64,000 bases of DNA from Brevundimonas pondensis (GCF_017487345.1 NZ_CP062006.1:1370001-1434000), one strand, 5' to 3'. Counted from the first letter of the stretch, positions 8,768-19,679 are shown. The notes: a model not told the origin generated them from the sequence alone. A program made the numbers and translations.

Positions 8768-10270
8768 CTAGATTCTCAGCGTCAGGTTCATGGCCTCGGC
8801 CAGGGCCTTGGCGCGACGGCGGGTCTGTTCCCCCAGAAGCATGTCGGCATAGCCCTCGGCCGCCGTGATGCGCAGCGCGCCTTTTTCGACGGTGGCGGCG
8901 GCGTTGGCCAGCAGTTGCGGCGAGCGACCCGACAGGTCGCAGGCCAGTCGCATGGCCAGGCCCAGGGCGCGGGCGCGTTTCTGGCCGGCTGGGGGCAACA
9001 GGCGGTCCACCACGTTCGGCGACGGCGTCTTGGCCTCGCCGCCATAGCGGGCGTTCATGGCGACGGCGAGGAAGGCGCGCTCGGCGTGGGTCTGGCCCGG
9101 AATGGGCGAGCGCAGCACCTGATCGAAGACCAGATCGACGCGGTGGTCGGGGTGCAGCCGCGCGCCGAGGTCGGCCAGACGACAGACCGAGGCGGTCAGC
9201 AGGGCGTCGCGCTCCTCGCCGAAGGCCTCGGGCATGGCCGAGACGACCGGCTGCAGCCAGCCGTCCAGCGCGCGGGGCAGGGCGGGGTCAACGCCCTGAC
9301 GTCCGCCCCAGGCGGAACAGCCGGCCAGCAGGGGATCGACCGCCGCCATCTCGGGCGACAGGCCAGCGTAGAGCAGGCCCTCGCGCACGCCCCAGGCGGA
9401 GAAGGTGATGGATTTCAGGCTCAGGGCCTCGATCAGTCCGTCCAGCACCAGGGCGGCGTAGGGCAGGGTTTCCGCCCTGCGCTTTGATACGCCCGGCAGC
9501 TTCTCCAGCGAGGCCCTGGACTGACGCGCCACCAGACGGGCCAGGTCGCGCGCGTCGGCGGCGCTCATGGCGTATTCGTGGACGATCCGCAGCGGATGAT
9601 CGGTCATGGCCATGTGCATCTGGGCCAGGCTGCGCCAGGCGCCGCCGACGGCGTGCAGATCGGTCGTGGCGTAGGCCTCGGCCACCGGAGCCAGCCGCTT
9701 GGCGATGCGCGAGCGCAGGCGGTCGACGTCGAACCCCTTGGGATCGGTCAGGGCGAAGGGGCCGAGCGGCAGGGTCACGCCCTTGTCCAGCGGCCGGTTG
9801 CGGCCGCCGTTGCCGATGCGGGTCAGCTCCAGGCTGGCGCCGCCCATGTCGGCGGCCACGCCGCGTGATGCCGGCGCGCCGGCCAGGACGCCGAGCGCCG
9901 AATATCGGGCTTCTTCCTCGCCGCTGAGGACGCGGACCTGCAGACCGGTTTCGGCGGCGACCCGAGCGCAGAACCCGGCGCCGTCCTCGGCTTCTCGCAC
10001 AGCGGCGGTGGCGGCGATGATGGTCTGGTCCGGCTGGACCCCTTCGATGACGGCGGCGAAGCGGCGCAGCGCCGTCATGGCCGAGACGACGCCGGGCACA
10101 GACAGACGCTTGGTCGTGGCCAGATCACGGCCCAGACCGGCCAGGACCTTTTCGTTGAACATGGTCCAGACGGCCCGGCCTTCCAGCCGATAAAGCACCA
10201 GACGCACCGAGTTGGAGCCGATGTCGATGACGGCGATCTGACGCGACGGATATTCGGCCTCGACGCCCAT
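8768..10270 (-). CDS. ppx: Exopolyphosphatase / Ppx-GppA phosphatase
   Basis: Releases phosphate from the ends of polyphosphate chains; some members also hydrolyse pppGpp. This 500-residue protein has the actin-like ATPase fold: phosphate-1 motif IAVIDIGSNSVRLVLY, the AATAAVREAEDG block, EEARYSALG, and phosphate-2 loop ADMGGASLEL. A longer helical C-terminal part follows. Its ATG overlaps the ppk1 stop by one base, so degradation and synthesis of polyphosphate are translationally coupled in one operon. Confidence 0.94.
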   Translation of the reverse strand: MGVEAEYPSRQIAVIDIGSNSVRLVLYRLEGRAVWTMFNEKVLAGLGRDLATTKRLSVPGVVSAMTALRRFAAVIEGVQPDQTIIAATAAVREAEDGAGFCARVAAETGLQVRVLSGEEEARYSALGVLAGAPASRGVAADMGGASLELTRIGNGGRNRPLDKGVTLPLGPFALTDPKGFDVDRLRSRIAKRLAPVAEAYATTDLHAVGGAWRSLAQMHMAMTDHPLRIVHEYAMSAADARDLARLVARQSRASLEKLPGVSKRRAETLPYAALVLDGLIEALSLKSITFSAWGVREGLLYAGLSPEMAAVDPLLAGCSAWGGRQGVDPALPRALDGWLQPVVSAMPEAFGEERDALLTASVCRLADLGARLHPDHRVDLVFDQVLRSPIPGQTHAERAFLAVAMNARYGGEAKTPSPNVVDRLLPPAGQKRARALGLAMRLACDLSGRSPQLLANAAATVEKGALRITAAEGYADMLLGEQTRRRAKALAEAMNLTLRI

Positions 10271-12501
10271 CAGCGGCGCTTCCGGGCCTTGAGCCCTGCA
10301 TAGGACAGGGCGCCGGGCAGGGTCTTCACCTTGCGGCCGCGGCCCGACAGGCTGGGATTGGTCATGAAATACTTGTGGGCCGAGAAGGGACGTTCAGGAC
10401 CGGAGGGCGTGACGCGGTGATAGGTTCCGTCAGCAGCCAGGGTCCAGCTCTGGGCGTCGTCCTTCAGGTTGGCGACCATGATCTGATCCAGCACCTGATC
10501 GTGGACCGTGGCGTTCAGGATCGGCGTCATCAGTTCGACCCGGCGGTCCAGATTGCGCGGCATCCAGTCGGCGGACGAGATGTAGAGGCGGGCCTTGTTG
10601 CTGGGCAGGTCGTGGCCGTTGGCGAAGGCGATGATGCGGCTGTGCTCCAGGAAGCGGCCGACGATCGACTTGACCCGGATGTTCTCTGACAGGCCCGGCA
10701 CGCCGGGGCGCAGGCAGCAGATGCCGCGAATGACCAGTTCGATGCGCACGCCCCACTGACTGGCGCGATACAGGGCGTCAATGATCTCGGGATCGACCAG
10801 GGCGTTCATCTTGGCCCAGATGGCGGCGGGCTTGCCCTTGGCGGCGGCTGACATCTCCTTGCCGATCATTTCCAGCAGGGAGGTTTTCATGTTCAGCGGC
10901 GAAACGACCAGGGCTTCCAGCTCGTCGGGCTCGGCGTAGCCGGTGATGTAGTTGAACACCCGCGTCGCATCCTGGCCCAGGACCGGGTTGCAGGTGAACA
11001 GGCTGAGGTCAGTGTAGATCTTGGCCGTGGTCGGGTGATAGTTGCCGGTGCCGAAGTGGCAGTAGGTGCGCAAGGCGTCGCCCTCGCGCCGCACCACGAC
11101 GCTCAGCTTGGCGTGGGTCTTGTACTCGACGAAGCCGAAGACGACGTGGACGCCGGCCCGTTCCATCTGCCGCGCCCAGCGCAGGTTGGCCTCTTCGTCA
11201 AAACGCGCCTTCAGTTCGATCAAGGCGGTGACGTTCTTGCCGTTTTCGGCCGCCTCGATCAGGGCCGCGACGATGGGGCTGTCCTTGGAGGTGCGATACA
11301 GGGTCTGCTTGATGGCGATGACGTTCGGATCGCGGGCCGCCTGACGCAGGAACTGGACCACCACGTCGAAGCTTTCGAACGGGTGGTGGATCAGCATGTC
11401 CTTTTCGCGAACGGCCGCGAAGATGTCGCCGCCGTTGTCGCGCACCCGCTCGGGATAGCGCGGCTCATAGCCCTTGAACTTCAGGTCCGGGTGGCCGCCG
11501 GGGATCAGTTCGGCCAGCTGCGCCAGACCCAACATCCCCTCGACCAGAACCACGTCCTGCGGCTGGGCGTGCAGTTCGGCGATGATGAAGTTGCGCAGGT
11601 CCTCGGGCATCGACGCCTGGATCTTGATGCGGACGACCGAGCCCATGCGGCGCTGCTTCAACGCTTCCTCGAACTCCATGACCAGGTCCTCGGCCTCTTC
11701 CTCGATCTCGATGTCCGAGTCGCGGATCAGGCGGAACAGGCCCTTTTCCAGGATTTCGCACCCCGGGAAGAGGTGGTCGATGAAGAGCAGCAGCAGGTTT
11801 TCCAGCGAGACGAAGCGCTTGCGGCCCGGCGCCGAGCGCCCGTCCGTCGCCAGGGCCCAGAAGCGACGCACCTGGGTCGGCACCGGCACCAGGGCGTAGA
11901 GGACGCGGTTGTCGCTGTTGCGGCGCAGCTTCAGCGCCAGCGAGAAGCCCAGGTTGGGCAGGAAGGGGAAGGGGTGGGCCGGATCGATCGCCATCGGCGT
12001 CAGCACGGCGAACAACTGGCTGAGGAACTCGGGCTCCAACCGTTCGCGTTCGGTGCGGGTGATCTTTGAGCCTTCGACCACCTCGATCCCGGCGGCGGCC
12101 ATTTCCTTGCGCAGGACGCGCCAGCGGCGCTGCTGTTCGGCCATCAGGCCCCCGGCGGCGGCGTTGACCTGTTCCAGCTGTTCGGCGGGCGTCAGACCGT
12201 CGGGCGAGACGACGCGGACACGCTCGCGCACCTGACCCTTCAGGCCCGCCACGCGGGTCATGAAGAACTCATCGAGGTTGTTGGCCGAGATTGACAGGAA
12301 GCGGACCCGCTCCAGCAGCGGATGGCCTTCGTTGGCGGCTTCCTCCAGCACGCGCCCATTGAAGGCCAGCCACGACAGCTCGCGGTTGATGAAGCGCTCG
12401 GGCGAGGTCATCAGGGCCTCGGACAGCTCCAGCTGCGGGGCGCGCGAGGAAGGGACTTCCTCACCGGTGGTGTCGACGGCGATGGGCGCGATTTCAGTCA
12501 T
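10270..12501 (-). CDS. ppk1: Polyphosphate kinase 1
   Basis: Reversible polymerisation of the ATP gamma-phosphate into polyphosphate. The protein has 743 residues, slightly longer than usual because of about 30 extra N-terminal residues before the conserved [12 protein letters not shown]. The phosphorylated histidine is H463 in KTHAKL, and the second essential histidine is H482 in CHFGTGNYH. Their 19-residue spacing equals that of the E. coli H435/H454 pair. The start ATG at 12501 gives [10 protein letters not shown]. It is first of the ppk1-ppx pair and lies 48 nt downstream of hdaA on the same strand. Confidence 0.97.
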   Translation of the reverse strand: MTEIAPIAVDTTGEEVPSSRAPQLELSEALMTSPERFINRELSWLAFNGRVLEEAANEGHPLLERVRFLSISANNLDEFFMTRVAGLKGQVRERVRVVSPDGLTPAEQLEQVNAAAGGLMAEQQRRWRVLRKEMAAAGIEVVEGSKITRTERERLEPEFLSQLFAVLTPMAIDPAHPFPFLPNLGFSLALKLRRNSDNRVLYALVPVPTQVRRFWALATDGRSAPGRKRFVSLENLLLLFIDHLFPGCEILEKGLFRLIRDSDIEIEEEAEDLVMEFEEALKQRRMGSVVRIKIQASMPEDLRNFIIAELHAQPQDVVLVEGMLGLAQLAELIPGGHPDLKFKGYEPRYPERVRDNGGDIFAAVREKDMLIHHPFESFDVVVQFLRQAARDPNVIAIKQTLYRTSKDSPIVAALIEAAENGKNVTALIELKARFDEEANLRWARQMERAGVHVVFGFVEYKTHAKLSVVVRREGDALRTYCHFGTGNYHPTTAKIYTDLSLFTCNPVLGQDATRVFNYITGYAEPDELEALVVSPLNMKTSLLEMIGKEMSAAAKGKPAAIWAKMNALVDPEIIDALYRASQWGVRIELVIRGICCLRPGVPGLSENIRVKSIVGRFLEHSRIIAFANGHDLPSNKARLYISSADWMPRNLDRRVELMTPILNATVHDQVLDQIMVANLKDDAQSWTLAADGTYHRVTPSGPERPFSAHKYFMTNPSLSGRGRKVKTLPGALSYAGLKARKRR

Positions 12502-12549
12502 TTGAGTGTTGTCGCGCGGGCCTGTGACGGCTGCAACCGCGATGTGGCG

Positions 12550-13227
12550 TTATCCGTCAGACATCTCGTCGCTGTCGCCCAGGACCTGGCGGGCCAGAAC
12601 ACGGGTGACCGGCCGGTGATAGGCGTCCAACTGGTCGACGATGCGTTCGACCGCGTCGGCCGAGCGATCGATGCGGCGGGCCAGATAGTCGATGACCTCG
12701 TCGCCCGGCGTGATGTTGCGAGTGGCGAAGGCGCGCTTCAGCATGGCTCCCAGCACGACGTCATCGGGCGCTTCGATGCCCACGGTGCGGATGGCGTTCA
12801 AGCGCGAGCGCAGGTCGGGCAGGTCGCAGGCCCAGGCCGCCGGTGGATCGCGCGACACCAGCAGCAGGGCGCCGCCGCCCGACTGCGTCAGGTTGATCAG
12901 GTGGAACAGGCTCTCGTCGTCTGCGTCCTGGGCGCGATCCAGCAGGACGATCTGGCCCTCGAGCTCCAGCGGATCGACCAGGGCGGCCTCGGCCCCGTGC
13001 AGGGCGACGGCGCCCGTGCGCTCGACCCAGGCGGCGGCCAGGTGGCTCTTGCCGCTGCCCGGCGGACCGAAGATCGACAGGACCGAACCGGCCATTTCGG
13101 GCCAGGTCGCCAGCACCGAGGTCGCGGCCGCATTGGATTCGGACACCACGAAATCAGCCGCGCGTTGCGACGCCTCCTGCCGCAGGGGCAGGCGCAGTTG
13201 CCGGATGTCGGAACCGAGTGCGGTCAT
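12550..13227 (-). CDS. hdaA: HdaA, DnaA-regulatory inactivator
   Basis: A 225-residue AAA+ protein homologous to the ATPase core of DnaA but without a DNA-binding domain. With the sliding clamp it stimulates ATP hydrolysis on DnaA and prevents re-initiation. A beta-clamp-binding motif, QLRLPL, lies at 10-15. Walker A is GPPGSGKS at 54-61, and the Walker B strand is GQIVLLDRAQD. The AAA+ lid follows to the C-terminus. It probably heads the hdaA-ppk1-ppx run. Some DnaA-box-like nonamers lie upstream (see findings). Confidence 0.92.
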   Translation of the reverse strand: MTALGSDIRQLRLPLRQEASQRAADFVVSESNAAATSVLATWPEMAGSVLSIFGPPGSGKSHLAAAWVERTGAVALHGAEAALVDPLELEGQIVLLDRAQDADDESLFHLINLTQSGGGALLLVSRDPPAAWACDLPDLRSRLNAIRTVGIEAPDDVVLGAMLKRAFATRNITPGDEVIDYLARRIDRSADAVERIVDQLDAYHRPVTRVLARQVLGDSDEMSDG

Positions 13228-13401
13228 CGGGAGACCATAGCAGAGGCCGCCGGATGCGCTGTGGGCAGGTTCCCGGCGGCGGTGGACAACCGTGAGACGC
13301 TGTGGATTTAGCCGCCAGCCTTGACTTTCCGGGGCGATGATGGGCCTTTCGCCCCTCCTAATTCACGCTGTTCTACAGCCGTTTTCAGACGATATCCGAT
13401 C

Positions 13402-15231
13402 ATGCACGCCTATCGCACCCATACCTGCGGCGCCCTCCGTTCGACGGATGCGGGCGCGAATGTTCGTCTGTCGGGCTGGGTCCATCGCAAGCGCGACCAC
13501 GGCGGCCTGCTGTTCATCGACCTGCGCGACCACTACGGCCTGACCCAACTGGTGCTGCACCCGGAGACGCCGGGCTTTGAAGCTGTCGAGCGTCTGCGCG
13601 CTGAAAGCGTCATCAAGATTGACGGCGAAGTGGTCAGCCGCTCGGCGGAAACCACCAACGCCAACCTGCCGACCGGCGAGATCGAAGTCCGCGTCCTGTC
13701 GGTCGAGGTCCTGTCGGAAGCCGCCGAGCTGCCGCTGCCGGTCTTTGGCGAGCCGGAATACCCGGAAGAGATTCGCCTCAAGAACCGCTTCCTCGACCTG
13801 CGCCGCGAAACCCTGCACAAGAACATCGTCCTGCGCTCCAAGGTGATCCATTCGATCCGCCAGCGCATGGTCGAGCAGGGCTTCCTTGAGTATCAGACCC
13901 CGATCCTGACGGCGTCGTCGCCGGAAGGCGCGCGCGACTTCCTGGTGCCGTCGCGCATGCACCCGGGCAAGTTCTACGCCCTGCCGCAGGCTCCGCAGCA
14001 GTTCAAGCAACTGCTGATGGTGTCGGGCTTCGACCGCTACTTCCAGATCGCGCCCTGCTTCCGCGACGAAGACCTGCGCGCCGACCGTTCGCTGGAATTC
14101 TACCAGCTCGACGTCGAGATGAGCTTCGTCACCCAGGAAGACGTTTTCGCCGCCATCGAGCCGCTGATGAACGGCGTCTTCAACGAATTCGGCGAAGGCA
14201 AGCCGGTGTCGCCTATCGACGGCGTCCACACCTTCACCAACGACTTCGGCGACACGTTCGAGCACAAGGGCTTTGAGCGCCTGACCTATGCCCAGTCGAT
14301 GAAGTGGTACGGCTCGGACAAGCCGGACCTGCGCAACCCGATCAAGATGCAGGACGTCTCGGACCACTTCCGTGACGGCGGCTTCGGCCTGTTCGCCAAG
14401 ATCCTCGGCGCTGACGCCAAGAACGCCGTCTGGGCCATCCCGGCGCCGACCGGCGGTTCGCGCGCCTTCTGCGACCGCATGAACTCCTGGGCGCAGGGCG
14501 AGGGCCAGCCGGGTCTGGGCTACATCTTCTGGTCGGACGATCAGCAGGCCTGGGGCGGTCCTATCGCCAAGAACCTGGGCCAGGAGCCGACCGAGGCCCT
14601 GATGACCTCGCTGGGGCTGGGCAAGGGCGACGCCGCCTTCTTCACCGCCGGCGACCCCGCCGTCTTCGCCAAGTTCGCCGGTCTGGCTCGCACCCGCGTC
14701 GGCACAGAGCTGAAGCTGGTCGACGAGGAGCAGTTCAAATTCTGCTGGATCGTCGACTTCCCGATGTTCGAATGGTCGGAAGAAGAGAAGAAGGTCGATT
14801 TCAGCCACAACCCCTTCTCGATGCCGCAGGGCGGCATGGAGGCCCTGGAGACCCAGGACCCGCTGACCATCCGCGCCTATCAGTATGACATCGTCTGCAA
14901 CGGCTATGAGCTGTGCTCGGGCGCGATCCGGAACCACAAGGCCGAGATCATGCTGAAGGCCTTCGAGATCGCCGGCTACGACGCCTCGGTGGTCGAGGAG
15001 CAGTTCGGCGGCATGCTGAACGCCTTCCGCTTCGGCGCCCCGCCGCACGGCGGTCTGGCCCCCGGCATCGACCGTATCGTCATGCTGCTGGCCAACCAGA
15101 CGGCCATCCGCGAAGTCATCGCCTTCCCGCTGAACCAGCAGGGTCAGGACCTGCTGATGAGCGCGCCGGCCGAGGCGGCCGACAAGCAACTGAAGGAACT
15201 GTCGATCCGCACGGCCCTGCCGCTCAAGTAG
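13402..15231 (+). CDS. aspS: Aspartyl-tRNA synthetase
   Basis: A class II synthetase of 609 residues, the bacterial length. An N-terminal OB-fold anticodon-binding domain ([25 protein letters not shown]) is followed by the catalytic domain with motif 2 ([23 protein letters not shown], described in part here), the bacterial GAD insertion, and motif 3 ([14 protein letters not shown]). The ATG at 13402 starts [10 protein letters not shown], as in relatives. From sequence I cannot tell whether it is discriminating or also charges tRNA-Asn. A terminator follows. Confidence 0.97.
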   Translation: MHAYRTHTCGALRSTDAGANVRLSGWVHRKRDHGGLLFIDLRDHYGLTQLVLHPETPGFEAVERLRAESVIKIDGEVVSRSAETTNANLPTGEIEVRVLSVEVLSEAAELPLPVFGEPEYPEEIRLKNRFLDLRRETLHKNIVLRSKVIHSIRQRMVEQGFLEYQTPILTASSPEGARDFLVPSRMHPGKFYALPQAPQQFKQLLMVSGFDRYFQIAPCFRDEDLRADRSLEFYQLDVEMSFVTQEDVFAAIEPLMNGVFNEFGEGKPVSPIDGVHTFTNDFGDTFEHKGFERLTYAQSMKWYGSDKPDLRNPIKMQDVSDHFRDGGFGLFAKILGADAKNAVWAIPAPTGGSRAFCDRMNSWAQGEGQPGLGYIFWSDDQQAWGGPIAKNLGQEPTEALMTSLGLGKGDAAFFTAGDPAVFAKFAGLARTRVGTELKLVDEEQFKFCWIVDFPMFEWSEEEKKVDFSHNPFSMPQGGMEALETQDPLTIRAYQYDIVCNGYELCSGAIRNHKAEIMLKAFEIAGYDASVVEEQFGGMLNAFRFGAPPHGGLAPGIDRIVMLLANQTAIREVIAFPLNQQGQDLLMSAPAEAADKQLKELSIRTALPLK

Positions 15232-15254
15232 GCGGCGACCGTCAGTTGAATTGG

Positions 15255-15284
15255 AAAGGGCGGCCTTCGCGGGCCGCCCTTTTT
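15255..15284 (+). terminator. Rho-independent terminator of aspS
   Basis: A 9-bp stem (15257-15265 with 15272-15280; AGGGCGGCC and its complement) with a 6-nt loop, followed by a T-run. It begins about 24 nt after the aspS stop and separates aspS from the converging pentapeptide-repeat gene. Confidence 0.85.
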
Positions 15285-15302
15285 CTTTGGGGGTCTAAGG
15301 GG

Positions 15303-16205
15303 CTAGTGGCCCGAGGCGACGACCAGATTGCGTTGGCGCGGCGGTACCGGCGGCGCAGGAGGGGTCGGAGGTGTCCGAATGACGCGGATGCCGCCGCCGC
15401 CGCACGACCGCACGGTCAGGCCGTTAGGCAGGCGGGTCGCACCGTCGCCGCAGGCGTCGTGCACCTGATCCTGGGTCAAACCGCGGGCGTTGGACAGGTC
15501 GGCGCCGCGAATATCGGTTCGCCGCATCGAGGCGCCCGAGAAGTTCGCACCGTCAAAACTGGCGCCGGTCAGACGGGCGCTGTCTAGCGAGGCTTCGCGG
15601 AACGAAGCCCGGTCGAACACCCCGTTGGACAGGTTGGAGGCGTTGATCTCAGCGCTGGTGAAGTCGGCGCCCGTGGCGCGAACATTGGCCAGGGTGGCGC
15701 CAAACATCTCGCTGCTGTTGAAGCGGGTGCGCACCAGGACGGCGCGATTGAAGTTGACGCCGTTCAGCTCCGCCGAGGACAGGTTGGCGTCCTGGAGGTT
15801 GGTCTGGATCAGGTTGGCGCCTGTGGCCTCGGCGCCGGTCAGATTGGCGCTGGCGAAGGTGCTGCCCTGGAAGTTGGCGCCGACCATTTCGACGCCGCGC
15901 ATGTCGGCGCGGCTGAAGTCACTGCCCGCGAAGTTGGAGCCGATCAGTTCGGCGCCGCGCAGGGTGGCGCCGACCAGGGTGGCGTTGGTGAAACTGGCCC
16001 CGGTAAAGGTGGCGCCCGACAGATCGCGGCCGGACAGTTCGCAGCGGTTGCAACTGCCGCCGAGTGAAACCATGCGGGCGACGTCGCGGTCCTGCATCTG
16101 CGACAGGCTGACCACGCCGGCGAAGGCGGGGGCGGCGACCAGCGCGCCGGTGAGGGCAGCGGCTGCTGGAGCCAGGCGACGGAGAAGGACGAGCGGGCGT
16201 TTCAT
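15303..16205 (-). CDS. Secreted pentapeptide-repeat protein (long form)
   Basis: A 300-residue protein with a signal peptide ending near APAFAG. About 180 residues of A(D/N)LxX-type pentapeptide repeats follow (for example GATLRGAELIGSNFAGSDFS), which should fold as a right-handed quadrilateral beta-helix. A CNRCEL motif precedes the repeats. After them comes a module GLTQDQVHDACGDGATRLPNGL...C and a proline-rich tail. The ATG at 16205 is preferred to the GTG three bases upstream. The next gene upstream encodes a shorter protein of the same design. The function is unknown; such helices usually serve as structural scaffolds. Confidence 0.88.
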   Translation of the reverse strand: MKRPLVLLRRLAPAAAALTGALVAAPAFAGVVSLSQMQDRDVARMVSLGGSCNRCELSGRDLSGATFTGASFTNATLVGATLRGAELIGSNFAGSDFSRADMRGVEMVGANFQGSTFASANLTGAEATGANLIQTNLQDANLSSAELNGVNFNRAVLVRTRFNSSEMFGATLANVRATGADFTSAEINASNLSNGVFDRASFREASLDSARLTGASFDGANFSGASMRRTDIRGADLSNARGLTQDQVHDACGDGATRLPNGLTVRSCGGGGIRVIRTPPTPPAPPVPPRQRNLVVASGH

Positions 16206-16270
16206 CACGCTACCTAGATGCGCCCATCGCTCGAAAAACCCTACTTAAATCGTGGTAACGATGGGGGCTC

Positions 16271-16762
16271 TCAACAGGCGGGAATGCGCAGGCCTGACGG
16301 CAGGACGGTGGCGTCGTCGCCGCAGGCCTGGTTCAGTTGGCCTTGCGTCAGGCCGATGGCACGCGCCAGCTGGGCGCCGGACAGGTTGGTCCCGCTGAGC
16401 TTGGCGCCCGACATGGTGGAGCCGTCCAGATAGGCGCCGACGAAGCTGGCGTTGGTCAGGTCCGCCCCGGCGAAGTTCGAGCCGGAGAAGACGCCGCCAT
16501 AGGCTTCGACGTCGCGCATGTCGGCGCGCGAGAAGCGGGTGCGGTTCATCACCGTCAGGCTGAGGTCGGCTTGACGCAGGCGGGCGCCGGCCAGATTGAG
16601 ACCGCGCACCTCCATGCCTGAAAAATCGCCCTGGAACAGATTGCAGCCGGGGCAGCTGGCGCCGCCGCGCACGCGGCTGATTTGCGAGGCGTTCTGGGCG
16701 ACGGCGGGCAGGGCCGTAGCGGCGACCAGCGAGGCGACGAGTGCGATTGCGAGACGGTTCAT
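16271..16762 (-). CDS. Secreted pentapeptide-repeat protein (short form)
   Basis: A 163-residue paralogue of the neighbour at 15303-16205. It has a signal peptide (MNRLAIALVASLVAATALPAVA), a CPGCNL motif, about 90 residues of pentapeptide repeats, and the same closing module: GLTQGQLNQACGDDATVLPSGL...C at the very C-terminus. The Shine-Dalgarno GGAG precedes the ATG at 16762. The two genes are in tandem with a 65-nt gap. The matching cysteine pairs at both ends suggest disulfide-capped beta-helices in the periplasm. No enzymatic motif is visible. Confidence 0.87.
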   Translation of the reverse strand: MNRLAIALVASLVAATALPAVAQNASQISRVRGGASCPGCNLFQGDFSGMEVRGLNLAGARLRQADLSLTVMNRTRFSRADMRDVEAYGGVFSGSNFAGADLTNASFVGAYLDGSTMSGAKLSGTNLSGAQLARAIGLTQGQLNQACGDDATVLPSGLRIPAC

Positions 16763-16821
16763 GCGAAGGCTCCGGGATTTGAAGCCATCTCAGCAAGAAG
16801 CGGGCCGAAAGCGAGTCCCGC

Positions 16822-19461
16822 CTAGCCCTGCATCTGCGGCGCGGCCCCGCATGTGTCGCAAATCCAACCTCCGCCGCGATTCTGCAGGCTGAAGTCGCCG
16901 CAGGCGGGACAGGCGACGGCCTCGGTCGGGAGCGTGTCGCGGGGCGCCTCGGACTTGCGTCCAAATGGGACGACGACGAGATTGTCGGGCGCGGCTCCGC
17001 GCGCGAAGCCTTTGGAAATGAACCGGGCGGCGGGCACGGGCTCGGCGTCGTTCGTGGCCACGCCCAGGCCATCGGGATTGCCCTCGGGCTCAGCGTTGGC
17101 CAGTTCCTGACGCTCCAGATAGGAGACGCCCAGCTCGCGGAAGATATAGTCGAGAATGGAGGTCGCGGACCGGATTGAATCGTTGCCGGTCACGCGTCCG
17201 GCGGGCTCGAACCGGGTGAAGACGAAGGCGTCGACGAACTCGTCCAGCGGCACGCCGTATTGCAGGCCGATCGAGATGGCGATGGCGAAGTTGTTCATCA
17301 GGCTGCGGAAGGCGGCGCCTTCCTTGTGCATGTCGATGAAGATTTCGCCCAGTTCACCGTCTTCGTACTCGCCGGTGTGGATATAGACCTTGTGGCCGCC
17401 CACAGCCGCCTTCTGGATATAGCCCTTGCGGCGGTCAGGCAGCTTACGGCGGGTGCGGTCGCGCTCGATGACCTTCTCGATCACGCGTTCGACCGCCTTG
17501 GATTCCGGCTCGGCGCGGCGCTGAACGGGGGCGTCGGCCTCGGGCAGGTCCAGGTGGAAATCGGCAGGCGGGGCTGCGCGGCGCATGACGACGGCGCGGC
17601 GACCGTCACGGGCGGCCTGACCCAGGGTGCGGGCGGCCTGAAGCGAACCGAAACGCCAGTCGATCAGGTCGGGCGAGGTGTCGGGCGCGTCGCTGAACGG
17701 CTCGATCGCGCGCCGCAGCTCAGCTTCGAAGGCGACGGGATCGGCGGCCAGCAAGTCACGCAGGGCCTCGGGTGCGGCCTCCCAGCCGGACAGCTCGGCG
17801 TGGCCGAAGGCATAGGTGCGCGCGGCCTCTATCGCACCGGCGTCAAAGCCGAGCCGTGGCAGAAGGTCCGCGCCATCCTCAACTGACAGGCCCAGAACAT
17901 CGCCGATGAAGCCCGCGTCCAGCACAGGCGGAGCGAAGACCGCCGGCAGTTGGTCCGTTTGACCCAGGGCGAGCTCGACGGCCTCTAGCTCTACGTCGGT
18001 GAAGCCCAGGTCGCGAAGGGCCGAATGGTTGACGCCGGGCGCGCCGACCAGGGTGCGACGACCGAACAGGCGGCGCTCGGCGCTCTCAACGTCGCCGCCG
18101 GCGCGGACGATGGCGCGGGACAGAGAAGGGCGCAGGCGACGCTCGGTTTCGCCGTCCTCGGTCTGGAAAAGGTCAGTGGCGGCGAATGGCGAGGCGCCGA
18201 GGCGCAGTTCCAGCTCAGGATCTCGCACGAACAGGCTGATGGCGGCATGGCGACGGCCGCAGCGTTTCAGGGCCTTGGTATCCTGACCGCGCTGGACAGT
18301 GGCGTCGACGACTTCATCGCTGGCGGCGTCCCATTCGGCGCAGCGGCCGAGCAGGGCGGCGAGATCGGTCGAGGCGGCGCTGGCCGCGGCTGAAACGCAC
18401 GCGCCGGCTGAAGCGGCAAGGGCGGTCGGGCTCTCAGCGTTGGCCGCGATGGTCCAGTCGGCCAGGCCGGACAAACCCAGGGCGATGGGGCGGACGGCGT
18501 CGCGCCTTGGCGAGCTGGCGCTGATGGCGGTCTCGATCTCCAGCGCCACGACCCAGAGCCGGGTCAGATCGTCCAGAGCCTCGTTGAAATGCTCACCTGC
18601 GACAGCGGCCAGGGCCGGCAGGTTCAGGGCGACGCGGGCTTCAAGGACGCTGTCGGTGAGGGTTTCGGCGTCGCGTGGCGTAAAGGTCAGCGCCAGGTCA
18701 CCTTCCAGCGCGGCCGCGGCCACGGCCAGGGCTTCGGGACCGCCTGAGGCGATGGCGTCGCGTGGAGCCAGGACGGGCGTCAGAACGTGGGTGGCTGGTG
18801 CGGCCAGGGCGACTGTCTGGATTTCGCCCTCGACGGCGCGAATGATATCGGCGTCGCTCGCGCCGCAGCGGCGGGCGATCAGGGCGGCGCGGGCCAAGGC
18901 TGGATTGGCGACGGGGTCGGCGCAAGCCTCTCGCGGGCCTTCGCAGCGGTCCACGGCGTTGGCGACGCCCTTCAATGCATCAGCCAGGGCCTCGGCGGCG
19001 CGTCCCGCCAGACGCTCGCCCCGTCGGGCGGCGGTCAGATCCGCCAGGCTTCGCGCAGCGCCGGGTTCGATCAGAGACAGGCAGGTCGGAACGGAGGAAG
19101 GGGTCTGGCGGGTCTGGGGCGCGGCCAGGCCGAGCAGCAGCGAGGCCCACAGTTCGTCTGTGAAGATTTCGACCTCTTCGGCGCTGTCGAACAGGCCCAG
19201 CTCATGACCCCAGGCCCCAAGGCGATGGGCCCAGTTGTCAGCGGCTCCGCCCAGCCAGGCGGCGTGATCTTCGTCCAGAGCGACGGCGCTTGCCGGCAGG
19301 TCTGTCGGCAAGCTCTGGGCCCAGTCCAGCCAGGCCTCCACACGGGCGTCCGACCAGTCGGCGGGCGCCAGCGTCGGCGTCATGGCGCCGGGGCGTTCGA
19401 TCAGGCGAGGGTCCAGCGCCACGGTGGCGGCCAGGGGAGCGAAACGGGGCTTGATGCGCAT
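16822..19461 (-). CDS. Class II ribonucleotide reductase-like protein with TSCPD domain and zinc ribbon, apparently without catalytic centre
   Basis: An 879-residue protein. Its C-terminal ~210 residues are strongly NrdJ-like: [20 protein letters not shown] leads into the TSCPD region (about 671-785), and a zinc ribbon follows with C851, C854, C868 and C871. Residues 1-650 are alanine-rich, and I find no NPC-type or other recognisable active-site cysteine motif of the reductase barrel. One stretch ([20 protein letters not shown]) resembles the helical part before the canonical tail. The start ATG at 19461 follows GGAGACGTCTG, a clear ribosome-binding site, and reads MRIKPRF. It is probably a non-catalytic paralogue, perhaps regulatory; the role is unknown. 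Confidence 0.72.
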   Translation of the reverse strand: MRIKPRFAPLAATVALDPRLIERPGAMTPTLAPADWSDARVEAWLDWAQSLPTDLPASAVALDEDHAAWLGGAADNWAHRLGAWGHELGLFDSAEEVEIFTDELWASLLLGLAAPQTRQTPSSVPTCLSLIEPGAARSLADLTAARRGERLAGRAAEALADALKGVANAVDRCEGPREACADPVANPALARAALIARRCGASDADIIRAVEGEIQTVALAAPATHVLTPVLAPRDAIASGGPEALAVAAAALEGDLALTFTPRDAETLTDSVLEARVALNLPALAAVAGEHFNEALDDLTRLWVVALEIETAISASSPRRDAVRPIALGLSGLADWTIAANAESPTALAASAGACVSAAASAASTDLAALLGRCAEWDAASDEVVDATVQRGQDTKALKRCGRRHAAISLFVRDPELELRLGASPFAATDLFQTEDGETERRLRPSLSRAIVRAGGDVESAERRLFGRRTLVGAPGVNHSALRDLGFTDVELEAVELALGQTDQLPAVFAPPVLDAGFIGDVLGLSVEDGADLLPRLGFDAGAIEAARTYAFGHAELSGWEAAPEALRDLLAADPVAFEAELRRAIEPFSDAPDTSPDLIDWRFGSLQAARTLGQAARDGRRAVVMRRAAPPADFHLDLPEADAPVQRRAEPESKAVERVIEKVIERDRTRRKLPDRRKGYIQKAAVGGHKVYIHTGEYEDGELGEIFIDMHKEGAAFRSLMNNFAIAISIGLQYGVPLDEFVDAFVFTRFEPAGRVTGNDSIRSATSILDYIFRELGVSYLERQELANAEPEGNPDGLGVATNDAEPVPAARFISKGFARGAAPDNLVVVPFGRKSEAPRDTLPTEAVACPACGDFSLQNRGGGWICDTCGAAPQMQG

Positions 19462-19679
19462 CAGACGTCTCCGCGCGTGTCCTGATCGCGACATTAACGA
19501 CGCCTCAGAAGGCGTTTCAATAAATCTTGGGTCCATGCGACGGGTTACCCCCAAGATGTTGATGTCGGGCGGCGGCGCTCTATGCCGCTCTCGGGCTGGA
19601 CGCGGGCGGCTGCGGTTTCTATGATCACGCCGCGTCGCCGGACCTCCCCGGGCGACGGGATTCGAGTAGGTTCGACGAC

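Noticed and set aside
13363..15189. 608-codon minus-strand frame opposite aspS
   Set aside because: Antisense shadow; aspS shows all class II synthetase motifs.
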